A stretch of DNA of 45,019 bases from Bacteroidales bacterium (GCA_020636775.1 JACJXF010000020.1:1-45019); one strand, 5' to 3'. Shown: positions 6,298 to 16,139, counted from the first letter of the stretch. The notes: generated by a model from the letters alone, not told the origin. Translations and numbers: made by a program.

Positions 6298-8922
6298 ATG
6301 AAAGTTGAGTTCCTAATTTCTTCCATATTTAAGTTTTTTAAATCCAGGATTTCCCCATTTCTAAGGGATAATTCAAAAAACCTGGCACAGTATAGTCTCA
6401 CTCTATTGTTTATTGGCCTGGGAATCTGGTTTATTACCCATGAACGTGCAGAATTGTTTAAGGTTAAAACCGTTCTGGTTTCGGCTAACTGGAAATGGGT
6501 GGTTGCCGGACTTTTGGTAACCGGATTATATATTTTTCTTCAGGGGCTTATGTATGTATATGCCTTTGCCTCGGTGAGGATAAAGCTTTCCATTTTTGAT
6601 TCCATTATACTTTTTGTTAAAAGAAATTTCATAAGCATTTTTTTGCCTGCCGGCGGTATTTCTTCACTTGCATTCTTCACCGACACTATTGAAAGCAGAG
6701 GCATCAAGAAAAGTCAGATTCATTTCGCTTCATCCATATATGGTTTCTCCGGAATTTTATCAGTAGTGATTGTGGCCATTCCGGCATTCATCTTCGCCAT
6801 TTTTACAGGACCGGTTTCTGCCGGAGAAGGATATGCCCTTGTTTCGGTAATCCTTCTTATTGTCGGCTTATTTTTCGCATATAATTCCGCGCTTAAGCAG
6901 GGAAAGGTTTATAAGATCCTTGTTAAAATAATCCCGGCTTCAGAAATCTTTCTTAACGATCTGGAAAACAATAAAATAGACCGTAATAAATTTCTTCTGA
7001 CGGTATTTATATCAGTTATCATCGAATTTACCGGAATTACCCATCTGTATATTTCCATGATGGCACTTGGATTTAGTCCTTCGATAATTGCGGCGGTATT
7101 GGCCTACATAATTTCGGTTGTATTTCTAATTGTGTCACCCTTTATGAGGGGACTTGGAGCTATTGAAGTATCCATGGCCTACGTCCTTATTCGTTTTGGA
7201 TTTGGAAATGTGGAAGCCATAGCTATAACCTTTCTTTACAGGTTCTTTGAATTCTGGGCTCCCCTCCTATCCGGGCTCTTTGCCTTCATATCGAAGCTAA
7301 ACCGCTTATTAATGAGAGTTCTCCCGGCAATCTTTATTTTAGCTCTGGGACTTATAAATATTCTGTCGGTATTAACTCCTGCCATCTCGGGCCGTATTGC
7401 TCAACTGAGAGAATTTTTACCCCTTGAATTAATTCATGCTTCCAATTACCTGGTTATGACCGCAGGATTATTCCTGATTGTTACAGCCAGCTTTATGCTG
7501 AAAGGTTTGCGATCAGCATGGTGGTTCGCCATGGTTTTAAGTATAATTTCCCTGATCGGACATTTAACCAAAGCAATAGATTTCGAAGAAGCTACTCTGG
7601 CATTGCTGGTAATAGTTATTTTATTTGCCACCCGGAAGGAATACTTTATTAAGACAAATCCAAAACTCAGGCTTATAGGAGTACAGACTTCCCTTATGTT
7701 TTCCCTTGCCATAATAGTCTTTGGTGTTGCAGGTTTTTATTTCCTTGATAAGAATCACTTTAACAATGACTTTGGGTTGCTTCAATCCATCAGATACACT
7801 CTTCAAAACTATTTTCTGGTGGGCAGTGATGAATTGATTCCAAAAGACAATTTTGCCCGGGATTTTCTGTATTCAATAAATATTAGCGGGTTTATTTCCC
7901 TTTCCTTTCTTATCTATACACTTGTCAGATCCTATACATACAGGGAGCATGTTTTACCTGAGGAAAAAATCCTTGCCGATGAATTGATCTTCAAACATGG
8001 CACATCAGCCCTGGATTTTTTTAAGACATATCATGATAAGACATTGTTCTTTTCTGAAAATAAAAAGGCTTTTATTTCCTACCGAATTACTGGCAATTTC
8101 GCAGTTGTTCTGGAACTTCCGGTTGCAGAAAATTCTTATGAAATGGAAAAATGCATACTGGCATTTGATGCCTACTGCTACGAAAGTGGAATGAATCCTG
8201 TTTATTACCGGGTGCCTGAATCTTCCCTTGAAATCTTTCATAAACTTAAAAAGAAAGATTTATTTCTGGGACAGGAAGGAGTGACGGATCTGAATTCCTT
8301 TACTCTTGAAGGAGGCAGTAAAAAATCGATGAGGAATGCAATTAACAAGATTACTGACAGGGGATTTAAGACCAGCATTCATCAACCCCCTGTACTTGAT
8401 GGCGTTTTACAGAAGCTGCAATTTGTAAGTAACGACTGGCTGGCCGAAAATGACCGCTCCGAAATTGTATTTTCTCAGGGAATGTTTAGCTGGGAGGAAC
8501 TTAAACAACAAACTATTATTACTGTTGAAAACAGTGAAGAGAAGATAATCGCTTTTTTAAATATCATTCCTGATTTTGCACCCAATGAAGGAACCTATGA
8601 TTTGATCCGTAAAACAAAGGATGCACCTAACGGAGTTATGGATTTTATTCTGGTAGAGATGTTCAAATATTTTAAATCACAGGGAATACAATATGTCAAC
8701 CTTGGTTTTGCCCCTCTAAGCGGGATTAACGATCCACATACTTTTCCTGAAAGGTCGATGAAATTTGCTTATGAAAGGATTCGCTCTTTTTCACAATATA
8801 AGGGGCTACGCGAATACAAGGAGAAATTTGAACCGGTCTGGCATAATAAATACCTGATATATCAGCATGATTATGACCTGATTAAAATGCCTTCTGTTTT
8901 ATCTAATGTAATCAAGCCTTAA
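6298..8922 (+). CDS. mprF: MprF-like phosphatidylglycerol lysyltransferase / flippase
   Basis: 874 residues from the ATG at 6298; an upstream in-frame TTG at 6271 would add nine residues without improving the N-terminus. The first 540 or so residues hold about a dozen hydrophobic segments, including the flippase-type region with FLPAGGISSLAFF and SPFMRGLGAIEVS. The C-terminal 330 residues are a soluble DUF2156/GNAT-like aminoacyl-transferase domain (SKKSMRNAINKITDRGF, NEGTYDLIRKTKDAPNGVMDF, VNLGFAPLSGI). The family transfers an amino acid, classically lysine, from aminoacyl-tRNA to phosphatidylglycerol and flips the product, lowering surface charge and giving resistance to cationic peptides. 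Length and two-part architecture agree with full-length MprF. The amino-acid donor cannot be told from sequence. Monocistronic, or co-transcribed with the DUF998 gene 51 bases downstream. Confidence 0.82.
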   Translation: MKVEFLISSIFKFFKSRISPFLRDNSKNLAQYSLTLLFIGLGIWFITHERAELFKVKTVLVSANWKWVVAGLLVTGLYIFLQGLMYVYAFASVRIKLSIFDSIILFVKRNFISIFLPAGGISSLAFFTDTIESRGIKKSQIHFASSIYGFSGILSVVIVAIPAFIFAIFTGPVSAGEGYALVSVILLIVGLFFAYNSALKQGKVYKILVKIIPASEIFLNDLENNKIDRNKFLLTVFISVIIEFTGITHLYISMMALGFSPSIIAAVLAYIISVVFLIVSPFMRGLGAIEVSMAYVLIRFGFGNVEAIAITFLYRFFEFWAPLLSGLFAFISKLNRLLMRVLPAIFILALGLINILSVLTPAISGRIAQLREFLPLELIHASNYLVMTAGLFLIVTASFMLKGLRSAWWFAMVLSIISLIGHLTKAIDFEEATLALLVIVILFATRKEYFIKTNPKLRLIGVQTSLMFSLAIIVFGVAGFYFLDKNHFNNDFGLLQSIRYTLQNYFLVGSDELIPKDNFARDFLYSINISGFISLSFLIYTLVRSYTYREHVLPEEKILADELIFKHGTSALDFFKTYHDKTLFFSENKKAFISYRITGNFAVVLELPVAENSYEMEKCILAFDAYCYESGMNPVYYRVPESSLEIFHKLKKKDLFLGQEGVTDLNSFTLEGGSKKSMRNAINKITDRGFKTSIHQPPVLDGVLQKLQFVSNDWLAENDRSEIVFSQGMFSWEELKQQTIITVENSEEKIIAFLNIIPDFAPNEGTYDLIRKTKDAPNGVMDFILVEMFKYFKSQGIQYVNLGFAPLSGINDPHTFPERSMKFAYERIRSFSQYKGLREYKEKFEPVWHNKYLIYQHDYDLIKMPSVLSNVIKP

Positions 8923-8973
8923 AACAAACAAATATAGTTGTAGAACTCTCCGTCGCCGGCAAAACCTGCAAAA

Positions 8974-9648
8974 ATGAAAAAATCATCAACATTTATAAGC
9001 CTTTCAGCTGCTTTTTGCTTCATTGCCTGTATTGGCGATTTTACAGCCACATTTCTTGGAGGATATTATTATCCCGGCTATAATCAGCTAAAGGACACTA
9101 TGAGTAAACTAGGGGCTGACTTGAGTCCGGTATCGGCTGAAATCTCTTTATGGTGGGTTGTAATGGGCGTTCTTATCGTAATTTTCGGGCTCGGTTTAAG
9201 AAATGCTTTTGATACATCGGGAAAGTATGCGAAGACAGCATCATGGTTTGTTATTTTGTATGGACTTGGCGAAGGATTGGGATCTGCTGTATTTCCGGCA
9301 AACCATTCTGTAAGTGGAATTAATCCCTCTGTAATAATACACGACATACTAGGTGGAATAGGCGTATTTACAATTATTTTACTGCCACTTGTAATGCTTA
9401 AAATTCAATACTTTAGAGAGAGAAAAATCCTGTCTGCTCTCTCAAAAGTCATATTCATTGCAGGAATTGTATTTCTGTCTCTATTTCTTTTCAGATATTT
9501 CCCCGATGCAAACTATTTCATATCCACCTACAAAGGATTATGGCAAAGGCTTTTTATGCTGGATATTTATATTTATTTAATTGTTATTGCTATTATTATG
9601 CTCAAAATTGAATTCGGAAAAAATAGTCCTAAGCAAATTGTTACCTGA
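8974..9648 (+). CDS. DUF998 family membrane protein
   Basis: 224 residues with six hydrophobic segments evenly spread along the chain. The first loop has YYYPGYNQLKDTMSKLGADLSPVS, typical of DUF998 (YxPGYxxxxxxxSxLG). A central GLGEGLGSAVFPANHS...IHDILGGIG also fits, with the His and Asp conserved in the family between helices 3 and 4. The function of the family is unknown. It lies 51 bases after the MprF gene and 55 before the DUF4180 gene, all on the same strand, so the three may form one transcript; a link to membrane lipid modification is only a guess from position. Confidence 0.72.
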   Translation: MKKSSTFISLSAAFCFIACIGDFTATFLGGYYYPGYNQLKDTMSKLGADLSPVSAEISLWWVVMGVLIVIFGLGLRNAFDTSGKYAKTASWFVILYGLGEGLGSAVFPANHSVSGINPSVIIHDILGGIGVFTIILLPLVMLKIQYFRERKILSALSKVIFIAGIVFLSLFLFRYFPDANYFISTYKGLWQRLFMLDIYIYLIVIAIIMLKIEFGKNSPKQIVT

Positions 9649-9703
9649 CATTCAAATAGATCCGGAGCCTGACCTGGAAGAATTTTTTACGGAATTTTAA
9701 GCT

Positions 9704-10066
9704 ATGGAAATAAAAATAACAGAACTTCAAGATAAAATCATAGCACAGCCTTTATCAGATTCTCAAATAATAGTAACTGTTCAGGATTCACTTGATCTGA
9801 TGGCCGACTGCAGTTACAAGGGCGCTGAAGTGATGATTTTGTATGATTATAATTTTACTCCCCGGTTTTTTGATCTGAGCACAGGACTCGCCGGCGAAAT
9901 CCTGCAAAAATTCTCCACCTATTCCATGAGTCTCGTTATAATTGGCGATTTTGGTAAATACCCAAGTAAGAATCTTAAGAGTTTCATATTTGAAAGTAAT
10001 AAAACAGGTCGGATTAATTTCATGCCTTCTCTGGAAGTAGCATTTCAAAAAATAATGGCTCAATAA
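9704..10066 (+). CDS. DUF4180 domain protein
   Basis: 120 residues, no signal peptide or membrane segment. The chain shows the DUF4180 pattern: an N-terminal strand, a short helix (QDSLDLMADCSYKGAEVMILYDYNFTPRFFDLSTGLAGEILQKFS in residues about 26-70), then VIIGDFGKYPSKNLKSFIFESNKTG at 85-108. In other genomes this small cytoplasmic domain often sits near transcriptional regulators or alone; its biochemical role is unknown. It follows the DUF998 gene by 55 bases on the same strand. Confidence 0.75.
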   Translation: MEIKITELQDKIIAQPLSDSQIIVTVQDSLDLMADCSYKGAEVMILYDYNFTPRFFDLSTGLAGEILQKFSTYSMSLVIIGDFGKYPSKNLKSFIFESNKTGRINFMPSLEVAFQKIMAQ

Positions 10067-10311
10067 TTCAGTATCATTCATTTCAGCGCATTCAAATAGC
10101 AAATTCCAGAAATGCTAAAGGCCAAGGGAAAATAAATTGCCTGATTTGAAATTGAATCAATTTTATTCAGGTTGAGAAACATATGTTCTAAAAACAGAAA
10201 ACCATATTTAGACACTATTTTATCTTTAGTATTCGATTGATTTTTATAACTTTACTTCAATCACTGGTATCCGGAATGAAAAAATTATATACTAATCAAA
10301 ACAAAGTTCCT

Positions 10312-12489
10312 ATGAAAACTATTTTCCCGCTTATTTTAATTGCTGCATTTTTTATGATGCAGTGTACTTCTAAAAATTCTCTGCCAAAGCCACCCCTTGC
10401 TCAGGTAAACCCGGTTGAGGATGATTATTTTGGCATCAAAATTACCGATCCATACAGGTATATGGAGAACCTGCAGGACAGCAATGTAGTAAACTGGATT
10501 AAAGAACAGTCGGATTACAGCCGCAAAATTCTGAACAGCATACCCGGAAGGCAAAAGCTGATTGATGAAATGACAGATTTCGATAACAGACTGTCTGAAA
10601 AAATCAATTCTCTTATCATTACTGAGAATGACAGGTATTTTTATCTGAAGTCCACACCGAATGATGAAACAGGCAAAGTTTTTTACAGGGATAGTCTGAA
10701 TGGAAAAGAGACACTTCTTTTTGACCCCGAAACCTATGGTACGGATTCTACTCAGAAATATGTGATATCATCGATGTCACCCTCCTATGACGGTACAAAA
10801 TTAAGTTTTGAAGTTGCTGCAAATGGATCTGAAAGTTCTGAATTATTTGTTATGGATGTAAATACCGGAAACCTGTATCCTGAGAAAATTGATCGTTGCT
10901 GGTTCACATCAGCTTCATGGCTCCCTGACGGCAGTGGCTTTATTTATAACAGGCTTAATTCATCGGACGTTCACGATATTAACCGCGAAAAAGATTCTAA
11001 AGTTTATCTCCATATTATGGGAACGGATGTTAAGACCGACCGTGAACTTTTTTCAAGAAGTACATATCCCGATCTTGGAATGAAATCTGAAGACGTTCCT
11101 ATTGTTGAGTACAGGAAAAGTTCAAACTTGCTCTTCGCTTATATAACCTCAGTTGATAATCGTTTAAATGTATTTTATGCTCCCTATACTGAATTAACAA
11201 AGAAACATATTGACTGGAAACGCCTCATTGCTCCCGGAGATGAAGTTTATGACTTCAGCACCACCGATAAGGATATTTACTACTACACTCCCAAAGGAGC
11301 TCCCAATTATAAGATACTAAAGGCAAGCCTGGATAATCCGACACCTGAAAATGCTGTTACGGTTGTTCCGGAAGATGCCGGACGGTCGTTAACCTCCTAT
11401 GCTATTACCAAAGATGGATTATTCTATACCTTATCAGAAAATGGCATTAGAGAAATTCTCGAATTTATCCCTGCCGGAGAAACTGCTGCTAAGGAAATTA
11501 AGTTGCCCTTCGAAGCAGGATCAATCGGATTAGGAAATAAAGGATACAAGTTCAGCGACATATGGGTAACTATAGCAGGCTGGTCCAGTGATTTTCAGAG
11601 ATACAGATACGATGCACAAAAGAATCTTTTTAGCCTTGAAAACCTTTCTTCAAAAGCTCAGTATCCTGAATTTGCCAATCTTACAGTAGAGGAAGTAATG
11701 GTCCCATCCCACGATGGTGTAATGGTACCCTTATCACTTATTTATAACAAAGATCTCAAGAGAGACGGCAAAAACCCCGTATTGATTTTTGGATACGGAG
11801 CCTACGGAAGCTCAATGAACCCATTCTTCAGTCCGCAATTCCTTACCTGGACAATGGAAAATGGAATACTGGCGGTTGCCCACGTCAGAGGTGGAGGCGA
11901 ATTAGGTGACCAGTGGCACAAAGCCGGGTTTAAAACTACAAAGCCCAACACCTGGAAAGACCTGATTGCCTGTGCTGAATATATTATAAAGGAAAATTAT
12001 ACATCGCCTAAGAAAATAGCCATTTACTCTGCAAGTGCGGGAGGAATTCTGATTGGAAGAGCTATGACCGAGCGTCCGGACCTGTTTGCTGCAGCAATCC
12101 CGGGAGTTGGAGTAATGAATCCACTCAGGGTGGAAGAGTCACCAAATGGTCCTGTAAATACTCCTGAATTTGGGACAGTTAAGGATTCGGTTGAATGCAT
12201 GGCCATAATCGAAATGGATTCCTACCATCATGTGGAAAACGGAGTCAATTATCCCGCTACACTTATAACAGCCGGAATGAATGATCCACGTGTAATAGCC
12301 TGGCAACCTGCAAAATTTGCAGCCCGACTTCAGGCAGCCAATGTTTCAGATAAACCCATTTTATTCTGGGCCGATTTTGATGCAGGTCATGGGATTGGAA
12401 ACACCAAGACCAAAGCATTTGAAAGTATGGCAGATGTATTTGCATTTGGATTATGGCAATGTGGAGTGAAAGGTTTTCAGCCTGAATAA
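10312..12489 (+). CDS. Prolyl oligopeptidase family lipoprotein (S9A)
   Basis: 725 residues from ATG 10312, chosen because MKTIFPLILIAAFFMMQC is then a clean lipoprotein signal with lipobox Cys 18; upstream in-frame TTG (10237) and ATG (10276) would bury it. The N-terminal part is the seven-bladed propeller of S9A enzymes (MENLQDSNVVNWIKEQ, FYRDSLNGKETLLFDP). The C-terminal alpha/beta hydrolase carries FGYGAYGSSMNPFF, HVRGGGELGDQWHKAG and the triad Ser575 (SASAGG), Asp658 (GMNDPRV) and His693 (DAGHG). The enzymes cut short peptides after proline; here it should act in the periplasm or at the outer membrane. Length matches the family (about 700). No partner gene is adjacent; a terminator follows at 12546. 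Confidence 0.92.
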   Translation: MKTIFPLILIAAFFMMQCTSKNSLPKPPLAQVNPVEDDYFGIKITDPYRYMENLQDSNVVNWIKEQSDYSRKILNSIPGRQKLIDEMTDFDNRLSEKINSLIITENDRYFYLKSTPNDETGKVFYRDSLNGKETLLFDPETYGTDSTQKYVISSMSPSYDGTKLSFEVAANGSESSELFVMDVNTGNLYPEKIDRCWFTSASWLPDGSGFIYNRLNSSDVHDINREKDSKVYLHIMGTDVKTDRELFSRSTYPDLGMKSEDVPIVEYRKSSNLLFAYITSVDNRLNVFYAPYTELTKKHIDWKRLIAPGDEVYDFSTTDKDIYYYTPKGAPNYKILKASLDNPTPENAVTVVPEDAGRSLTSYAITKDGLFYTLSENGIREILEFIPAGETAAKEIKLPFEAGSIGLGNKGYKFSDIWVTIAGWSSDFQRYRYDAQKNLFSLENLSSKAQYPEFANLTVEEVMVPSHDGVMVPLSLIYNKDLKRDGKNPVLIFGYGAYGSSMNPFFSPQFLTWTMENGILAVAHVRGGGELGDQWHKAGFKTTKPNTWKDLIACAEYIIKENYTSPKKIAIYSASAGGILIGRAMTERPDLFAAAIPGVGVMNPLRVEESPNGPVNTPEFGTVKDSVECMAIIEMDSYHHVENGVNYPATLITAGMNDPRVIAWQPAKFAARLQAANVSDKPILFWADFDAGHGIGNTKTKAFESMADVFAFGLWQCGVKGFQPE

Positions 12490-12545
12490 TACTTCATGTT
12501 TTAATCCGGCAGGAATCTGAATCGCTGACTAATTAATTAAAATCT

Positions 12546-12586
12546 GGTGCACTCCCTGGAATTTTTTCAGGAGTGCACCTTTTTTT
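12546..12586 (+). terminator. Intrinsic terminator after the prolyl oligopeptidase gene
   Basis: GGTGCACTCC pairs with GGAGTGCACC around a T-rich loop, followed by seven T residues. Confidence 0.85.
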
Positions 12587-12703
12587 CAGTACCCCTGCTA
12601 TTTTTTTGAATTTAACTGCCTAAAACAATTGGAAGCTCTGTATTTCCGTTCCATGATTATGAACAGAGGGTTTAATTTCGTGTTTAGTTTAATAAAAAAC
12701 CGG

Positions 12704-13837
12704 ATGATGAAGTTGTCTAAATTAATCTTGCTATTTTCATTTTTGATTTTATTTGCCTTCTCCTGCAGCTTCAACAGGAATGCAGAGGACGGGGCGTCTT
12801 CAATAAAAAAGGACAGTTCTGTCTATTGTTTACCGGCAGCTGACAAATATTCGCTTATAACCGGCAGCTCTGCTTCAAATTCATCGGTTAAACCGAAAGA
12901 CATGCAATTTATTCCCGGAGGAGTATTCCATATGGGAGCCCGTGATAAAAGATATGCACGGCCTGACGAATTCCCAGTTCACAAAGTCAGACTTTCCTCT
13001 TTCTATATGGATAAGCATGAGGTAACAAATCACCAGTTTAAGGAGTTTGTGGACAGTACCGGATATATTACAATAGCAGAAAGGAAAATCGATTGGGAGG
13101 AAATGAAAAAGTCTCTGCCGCCCGGAACCCCAAAGCCATCTGATGAATCTTTAGCACCTGGATCCATGCAGTTTAATCCACCCGATCATCCTGTTCCTCT
13201 CGATAATGCTATGATCTGGTGGAGTTGGGCGAAAGGATACAGCTGGAAAACCCCTGAAGGCCCTGGTAGTTCCATAGTAGGAAAAGAAGATTTTCCCGTG
13301 GTTCATATTGCCTGGCTTGATGCTAAGGCTTATGCCGACTGGGCAGGAAAGAGTCTTCCAACAGAGGCCCAATGGGAATATGCAGCCAGAGGCGGAAATG
13401 ACGAAAATATTTATCCCTGGGGTCAGGAAGAAGTCGACATTGGAAGTGTTAAGGCAAATACCTGGCAAGGTAACTTCCCGAATAATAATTCACTAAGAGA
13501 CGGATTTTACGGACTGGCTCCGGCGATGAGCTTTGAACCCAACGGGTATGGATTATATGATATGGCAGGAAACGTATGGGAATGGTGTCAGGACTGGTAC
13601 AATTACGATTATTATTCGACATTTAAGAATATTGAAATTGCAGATAACCCCACCGGACCCGATACCAGTTACGATCCAATGGAACCTCATGCACAAAAGA
13701 AAACGATACGCGGAGGTTCCTACCTTTGTAATTATAGTTATTGTTCGGGGTTTAGAGCAGCCGCCCGTATGAAATCAACCCCTGATTCCGGAGCTCCGCA
13801 TATTGGATTTCGATGCGTAATAAATTCTGTAGAATAA
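12704..13837 (+). CDS. Formylglycine-generating enzyme (SUMF1)-family lipoprotein
   Basis: 377 residues from ATG 12704 (12707 equally possible), which gives the lipoprotein signal KLILLFSFLILFAFSC; the upstream TTG/ATG codons at 12629-12659 would hide it. From residue about 70 the FGE-sulfatase domain is complete: FIPGGVFHMGARD, DEFPVHKVRLSSFYMDKHEVTN, FPVVHIAWLDAKAYADWAGKSLPTEAQWEYAARGG, YGLYDMAGNVWEWCQDWY, RGGSYLC...GFRCV. Cys342 and Cys347 occupy the positions of the two copper-binding active-site cysteines of true FGEs, which oxidise a sulfatase Cys to formylglycine with O2. Many SUMF1 proteins of Bacteroidota lack them and do something else, so this one is a good candidate for real FGE activity. 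No sulfatase gene is in this window. Gene starts 120 bases after the terminator. Confidence 0.82.
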   Translation: MMKLSKLILLFSFLILFAFSCSFNRNAEDGASSIKKDSSVYCLPAADKYSLITGSSASNSSVKPKDMQFIPGGVFHMGARDKRYARPDEFPVHKVRLSSFYMDKHEVTNHQFKEFVDSTGYITIAERKIDWEEMKKSLPPGTPKPSDESLAPGSMQFNPPDHPVPLDNAMIWWSWAKGYSWKTPEGPGSSIVGKEDFPVVHIAWLDAKAYADWAGKSLPTEAQWEYAARGGNDENIYPWGQEEVDIGSVKANTWQGNFPNNNSLRDGFYGLAPAMSFEPNGYGLYDMAGNVWEWCQDWYNYDYYSTFKNIEIADNPTGPDTSYDPMEPHAQKKTIRGGSYLCNYSYCSGFRAAARMKSTPDSGAPHIGFRCVINSVE

Positions 13838-13907
13838 ACTAAATGTTTAATTTTACTTCGATTCAGACATAATCGATCGCATAAATTACTCATAAGAGAC
13901 AGATAAT

Positions 13908-14882
13908 ATGAAAATACATTCCCATTTTATTCCAGGTATTCTTGGTATTCTTTTACTATTTGTTCATGCAGGCTGTAAGAAGGAAGATATCCCGGGCCCG
14001 CCGATAGTTGTGACTTCCGGATTTTCAGACTTTTCGCTTACATCAATTACGGCAGAGGGTAAATTAAAATCTGAAAACGGAAAACCAGTGAGTGAATTGG
14101 GTATTGTGTGGAGTCTGAGTGAAAACCCGGATATTTATGCAAATAAAATTGTTGCATCAGCTACAACGGGCAGTTTTAGCATTGTAATCGGAGGTCTTCA
14201 GCCCAACACTAAATATTACTTCAGGGCTTTTGCCACAAATAGTCTTGGAACCGCTTATGGTGCCATACTTCCTTATAGCACTGGCGGAGTATATGATGCA
14301 GATGGGAATTCCTATCATATAGTTACCATAGGACTGCAGACCTGGATGCAGGAAAATCTAAAAACCACAAAATTTAATGATGGAAGCGATATACCATATA
14401 TTATTGAAGATGCTGCATGGGCAGTAACCCCCGGACCATCTTACAGCTGGTATAAACATGATGAATCCAGTTATAAAAATAGTTACGGGGCACTTTATAA
14501 CTGGTATGCCGTTAATTCAGGGAAACTCTGTCCCGAAGGATGGCATATTCCCAGTAAGGAAGAATGGCATACCCTCAGTATCTCCTGGGGTGATAGTACC
14601 AATGCAGGTGGAATTCTTAAAGAAACCGGAACAGACTATTGGATTTCCCCGAATACCGGCGCCACTAATGAAAGTGGATTTAGTGCCCGTCCGGGTTGTT
14701 TCAGAAATGTCGACGGAAGCTTTGGTCAGGACGGATATTACGGCTACTGGTGGACATCCACAACATCTGCGGAAACCCCCGATTATGCCTGGTGCTACTA
14801 CCTGGTATATAATTCAATAAAGGTAAGGGAGCAGAATATTCTTCTTAACAGCGGTATCTCAGTAAGGTGTATCAAAGATTAA
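13908..14882 (+). CDS. FISUMP-domain lipoprotein with fibronectin-like N-terminal domain
   Basis: 324 residues. Lipoprotein signal (GILGILLLFVHAGCKK). Residues about 30-125 form a fibronectin III-like beta sandwich ending in LQPNTKYYFRAFATNSLGTAYG. Residues 130-324 are the Fibrobacter succinogenes major paralogous (FISUMP) domain: DADGNSYHIVTIGLQTWMQENLKTTKFNDG, YGALYNWYAV, LCPEGWHIPSKEEWHTL, GYWWTSTTSAETPDYAWCYYL and SGISVRCIKD at the very end. The domain is frequent on surface lipoproteins of gut and environmental Bacteroidota and Fibrobacteres; its function is not established. It lies 70 bases after the FGE-like gene and 31 before the SDR gene, all in the same direction. Confidence 0.85.
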   Translation: MKIHSHFIPGILGILLLFVHAGCKKEDIPGPPIVVTSGFSDFSLTSITAEGKLKSENGKPVSELGIVWSLSENPDIYANKIVASATTGSFSIVIGGLQPNTKYYFRAFATNSLGTAYGAILPYSTGGVYDADGNSYHIVTIGLQTWMQENLKTTKFNDGSDIPYIIEDAAWAVTPGPSYSWYKHDESSYKNSYGALYNWYAVNSGKLCPEGWHIPSKEEWHTLSISWGDSTNAGGILKETGTDYWISPNTGATNESGFSARPGCFRNVDGSFGQDGYYGYWWTSTTSAETPDYAWCYYLVYNSIKVREQNILLNSGISVRCIKD

Positions 14883-14913
14883 CATTTATGATTTCGATTG
14901 ACAAAGCTTCAGT

Positions 14914-15630
14914 ATGAAAAAGCTTATAATCATCGGGGCAACATCCGGAATTGGAAAGGAACTGGCTAAAATTTATGCCCTCGCTACCTGTCAGGTTGGA
15001 ATCACAGGAAGGAGATATAACCTTCTTGAAGAACTGAAATCACAATACCCGAATAATATAATCTCAAAAGGATTCGATATTCGCAACACTTCATCCCTCA
15101 CATCTCATCTCGAAGAGCTGGTGAGTGAACTAGGTGGACTCGACCTGTTAATTCTTTGTGCAGGAACCGGAGATCTGAATCCAGAGCTTGACTTTTCAAT
15201 TGAACAAAATACCATTGAAACCAATGTTCAAGGTTTTACCTGTATTGCAGACTGGGCATTTAACTTTTTTAAGAACCAGAAGTACGGCCATTTTGTGGCA
15301 ATAAGTTCTATAGCCGGTCTCAGAGGAAGCCGACATGCCCCATCCTATAATGCAAGCAAAGCTTATCAGATTGCCTATCTTGAAGCATTGAGACAAAAAT
15401 CTCATAAGCTCAAATTGCCGGTATATATAAGCGATATAAGGCCGGGTCTCGTTGATACAGATCTGGCTAAGGGTGAAGGATTATTCTGGATTGCAAAGGC
15501 AGAAAATGTTGCCATGGATATTTATAAGGCTATAAACAGCCATAAGCCCATACTTTATGTTACGCGAAGATGGATACTGATCGCTTTGTTTTTAAAATTG
15601 ATCCCCCCTGCCCTTTTTAAAAGATTTTAA
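14914..15630 (+). CDS. SDR-family NAD(P)-dependent oxidoreductase
   Basis: 238 residues. Classical short-chain dehydrogenase features: nucleotide-binding GATSGIG at residues 8-14, an Arg in TGRR after strand 2 that suggests NADP preference, D-I-R at the adenine loop, CAGTG (NAG-type motif), catalytic Ser 131/132 (AISSIAG), Tyr145 and Lys149 in YNASK, and the RPGLVDT segment. The C-terminus ends with a hydrophobic stretch (WILIALFLKLIPPALFKRF), as in SDRs that associate with membranes. The substrate is not predictable. Start ATG lies 31 bases after the FISUMP gene. Confidence 0.88.
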   Translation: MKKLIIIGATSGIGKELAKIYALATCQVGITGRRYNLLEELKSQYPNNIISKGFDIRNTSSLTSHLEELVSELGGLDLLILCAGTGDLNPELDFSIEQNTIETNVQGFTCIADWAFNFFKNQKYGHFVAISSIAGLRGSRHAPSYNASKAYQIAYLEALRQKSHKLKLPVYISDIRPGLVDTDLAKGEGLFWIAKAENVAMDIYKAINSHKPILYVTRRWILIALFLKLIPPALFKRF

Positions 15631-15672
15631 TTAAATTCACAGCTGTTAATTAACGATTAATAAAATGCATTC

Positions 15673-16125
15673 ATGAAAACAATCAGCAAACATTTTATCG
15701 CTCTTTTCTCTGTATTTATTATCCTATCATCCTGTTCAAATAAAAAGGCAGACATCGCAGCCATAAAAGAGGAGATAAGGCAAACTGAAAAAGATTTTTC
15801 TGATCTTTCTATGAAAGTGGGCATCTCAAAAGCAATTTATGAATATGCCGATGACAGTGCTACTATAAACAGAGGGAACGACAAGCTTTATAAGGGAAAA
15901 GAAGCTATAAAGGAATTTTACAGTGACTCAGTTTTCAATAGTTTTAAATTATCCTGGGAGCCAGAATTCGTTGGTGTATCGGATGACGGAAGCATGGCTT
16001 ACACTTACGGAAAATATCGTTTGCTCCGGACCAGAAAAGACGGAACTTTAGCTGAATATACAGGTGTTTTCCATACAGTCTGGAGAAAACAAGCAGACGG
16101 AAGCTGGAAATTTGTATGGGATTAA
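15673..16125 (+). CDS. NTF2-like (DUF4440/SnoaL) lipoprotein
   Basis: 150 residues. Signal peptide with lipobox FSVFIILSSCSN. The mature part follows the NTF2-like pattern: an N-terminal helix (EEIRQTEKDFSDLSMKVG), a DDSATINRGNDKLYKGKEAIKEFY segment, and strands AYTYGKYRLL, GVFHTVWRKQADGSWKFVWD. Such single-domain cone-fold proteins bind small molecules or act as minor enzymes; no catalytic residue set can be assigned. It follows the SDR gene by 42 bases and converges on the propeller lipoprotein gene with a 14-base gap. Confidence 0.8.
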   Translation: MKTISKHFIALFSVFIILSSCSNKKADIAAIKEEIRQTEKDFSDLSMKVGISKAIYEYADDSATINRGNDKLYKGKEAIKEFYSDSVFNSFKLSWEPEFVGVSDDGSMAYTYGKYRLLRTRKDGTLAEYTGVFHTVWRKQADGSWKFVWD

Positions 16126-16139
16126 GCTCCCTTCTCCAT

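Noticed and set aside
10237..10311. Upstream TTG/ATG starts for the prolyl oligopeptidase
   Set aside because: They would place about 25 or 12 polar residues before an otherwise ideal lipoprotein signal peptide.
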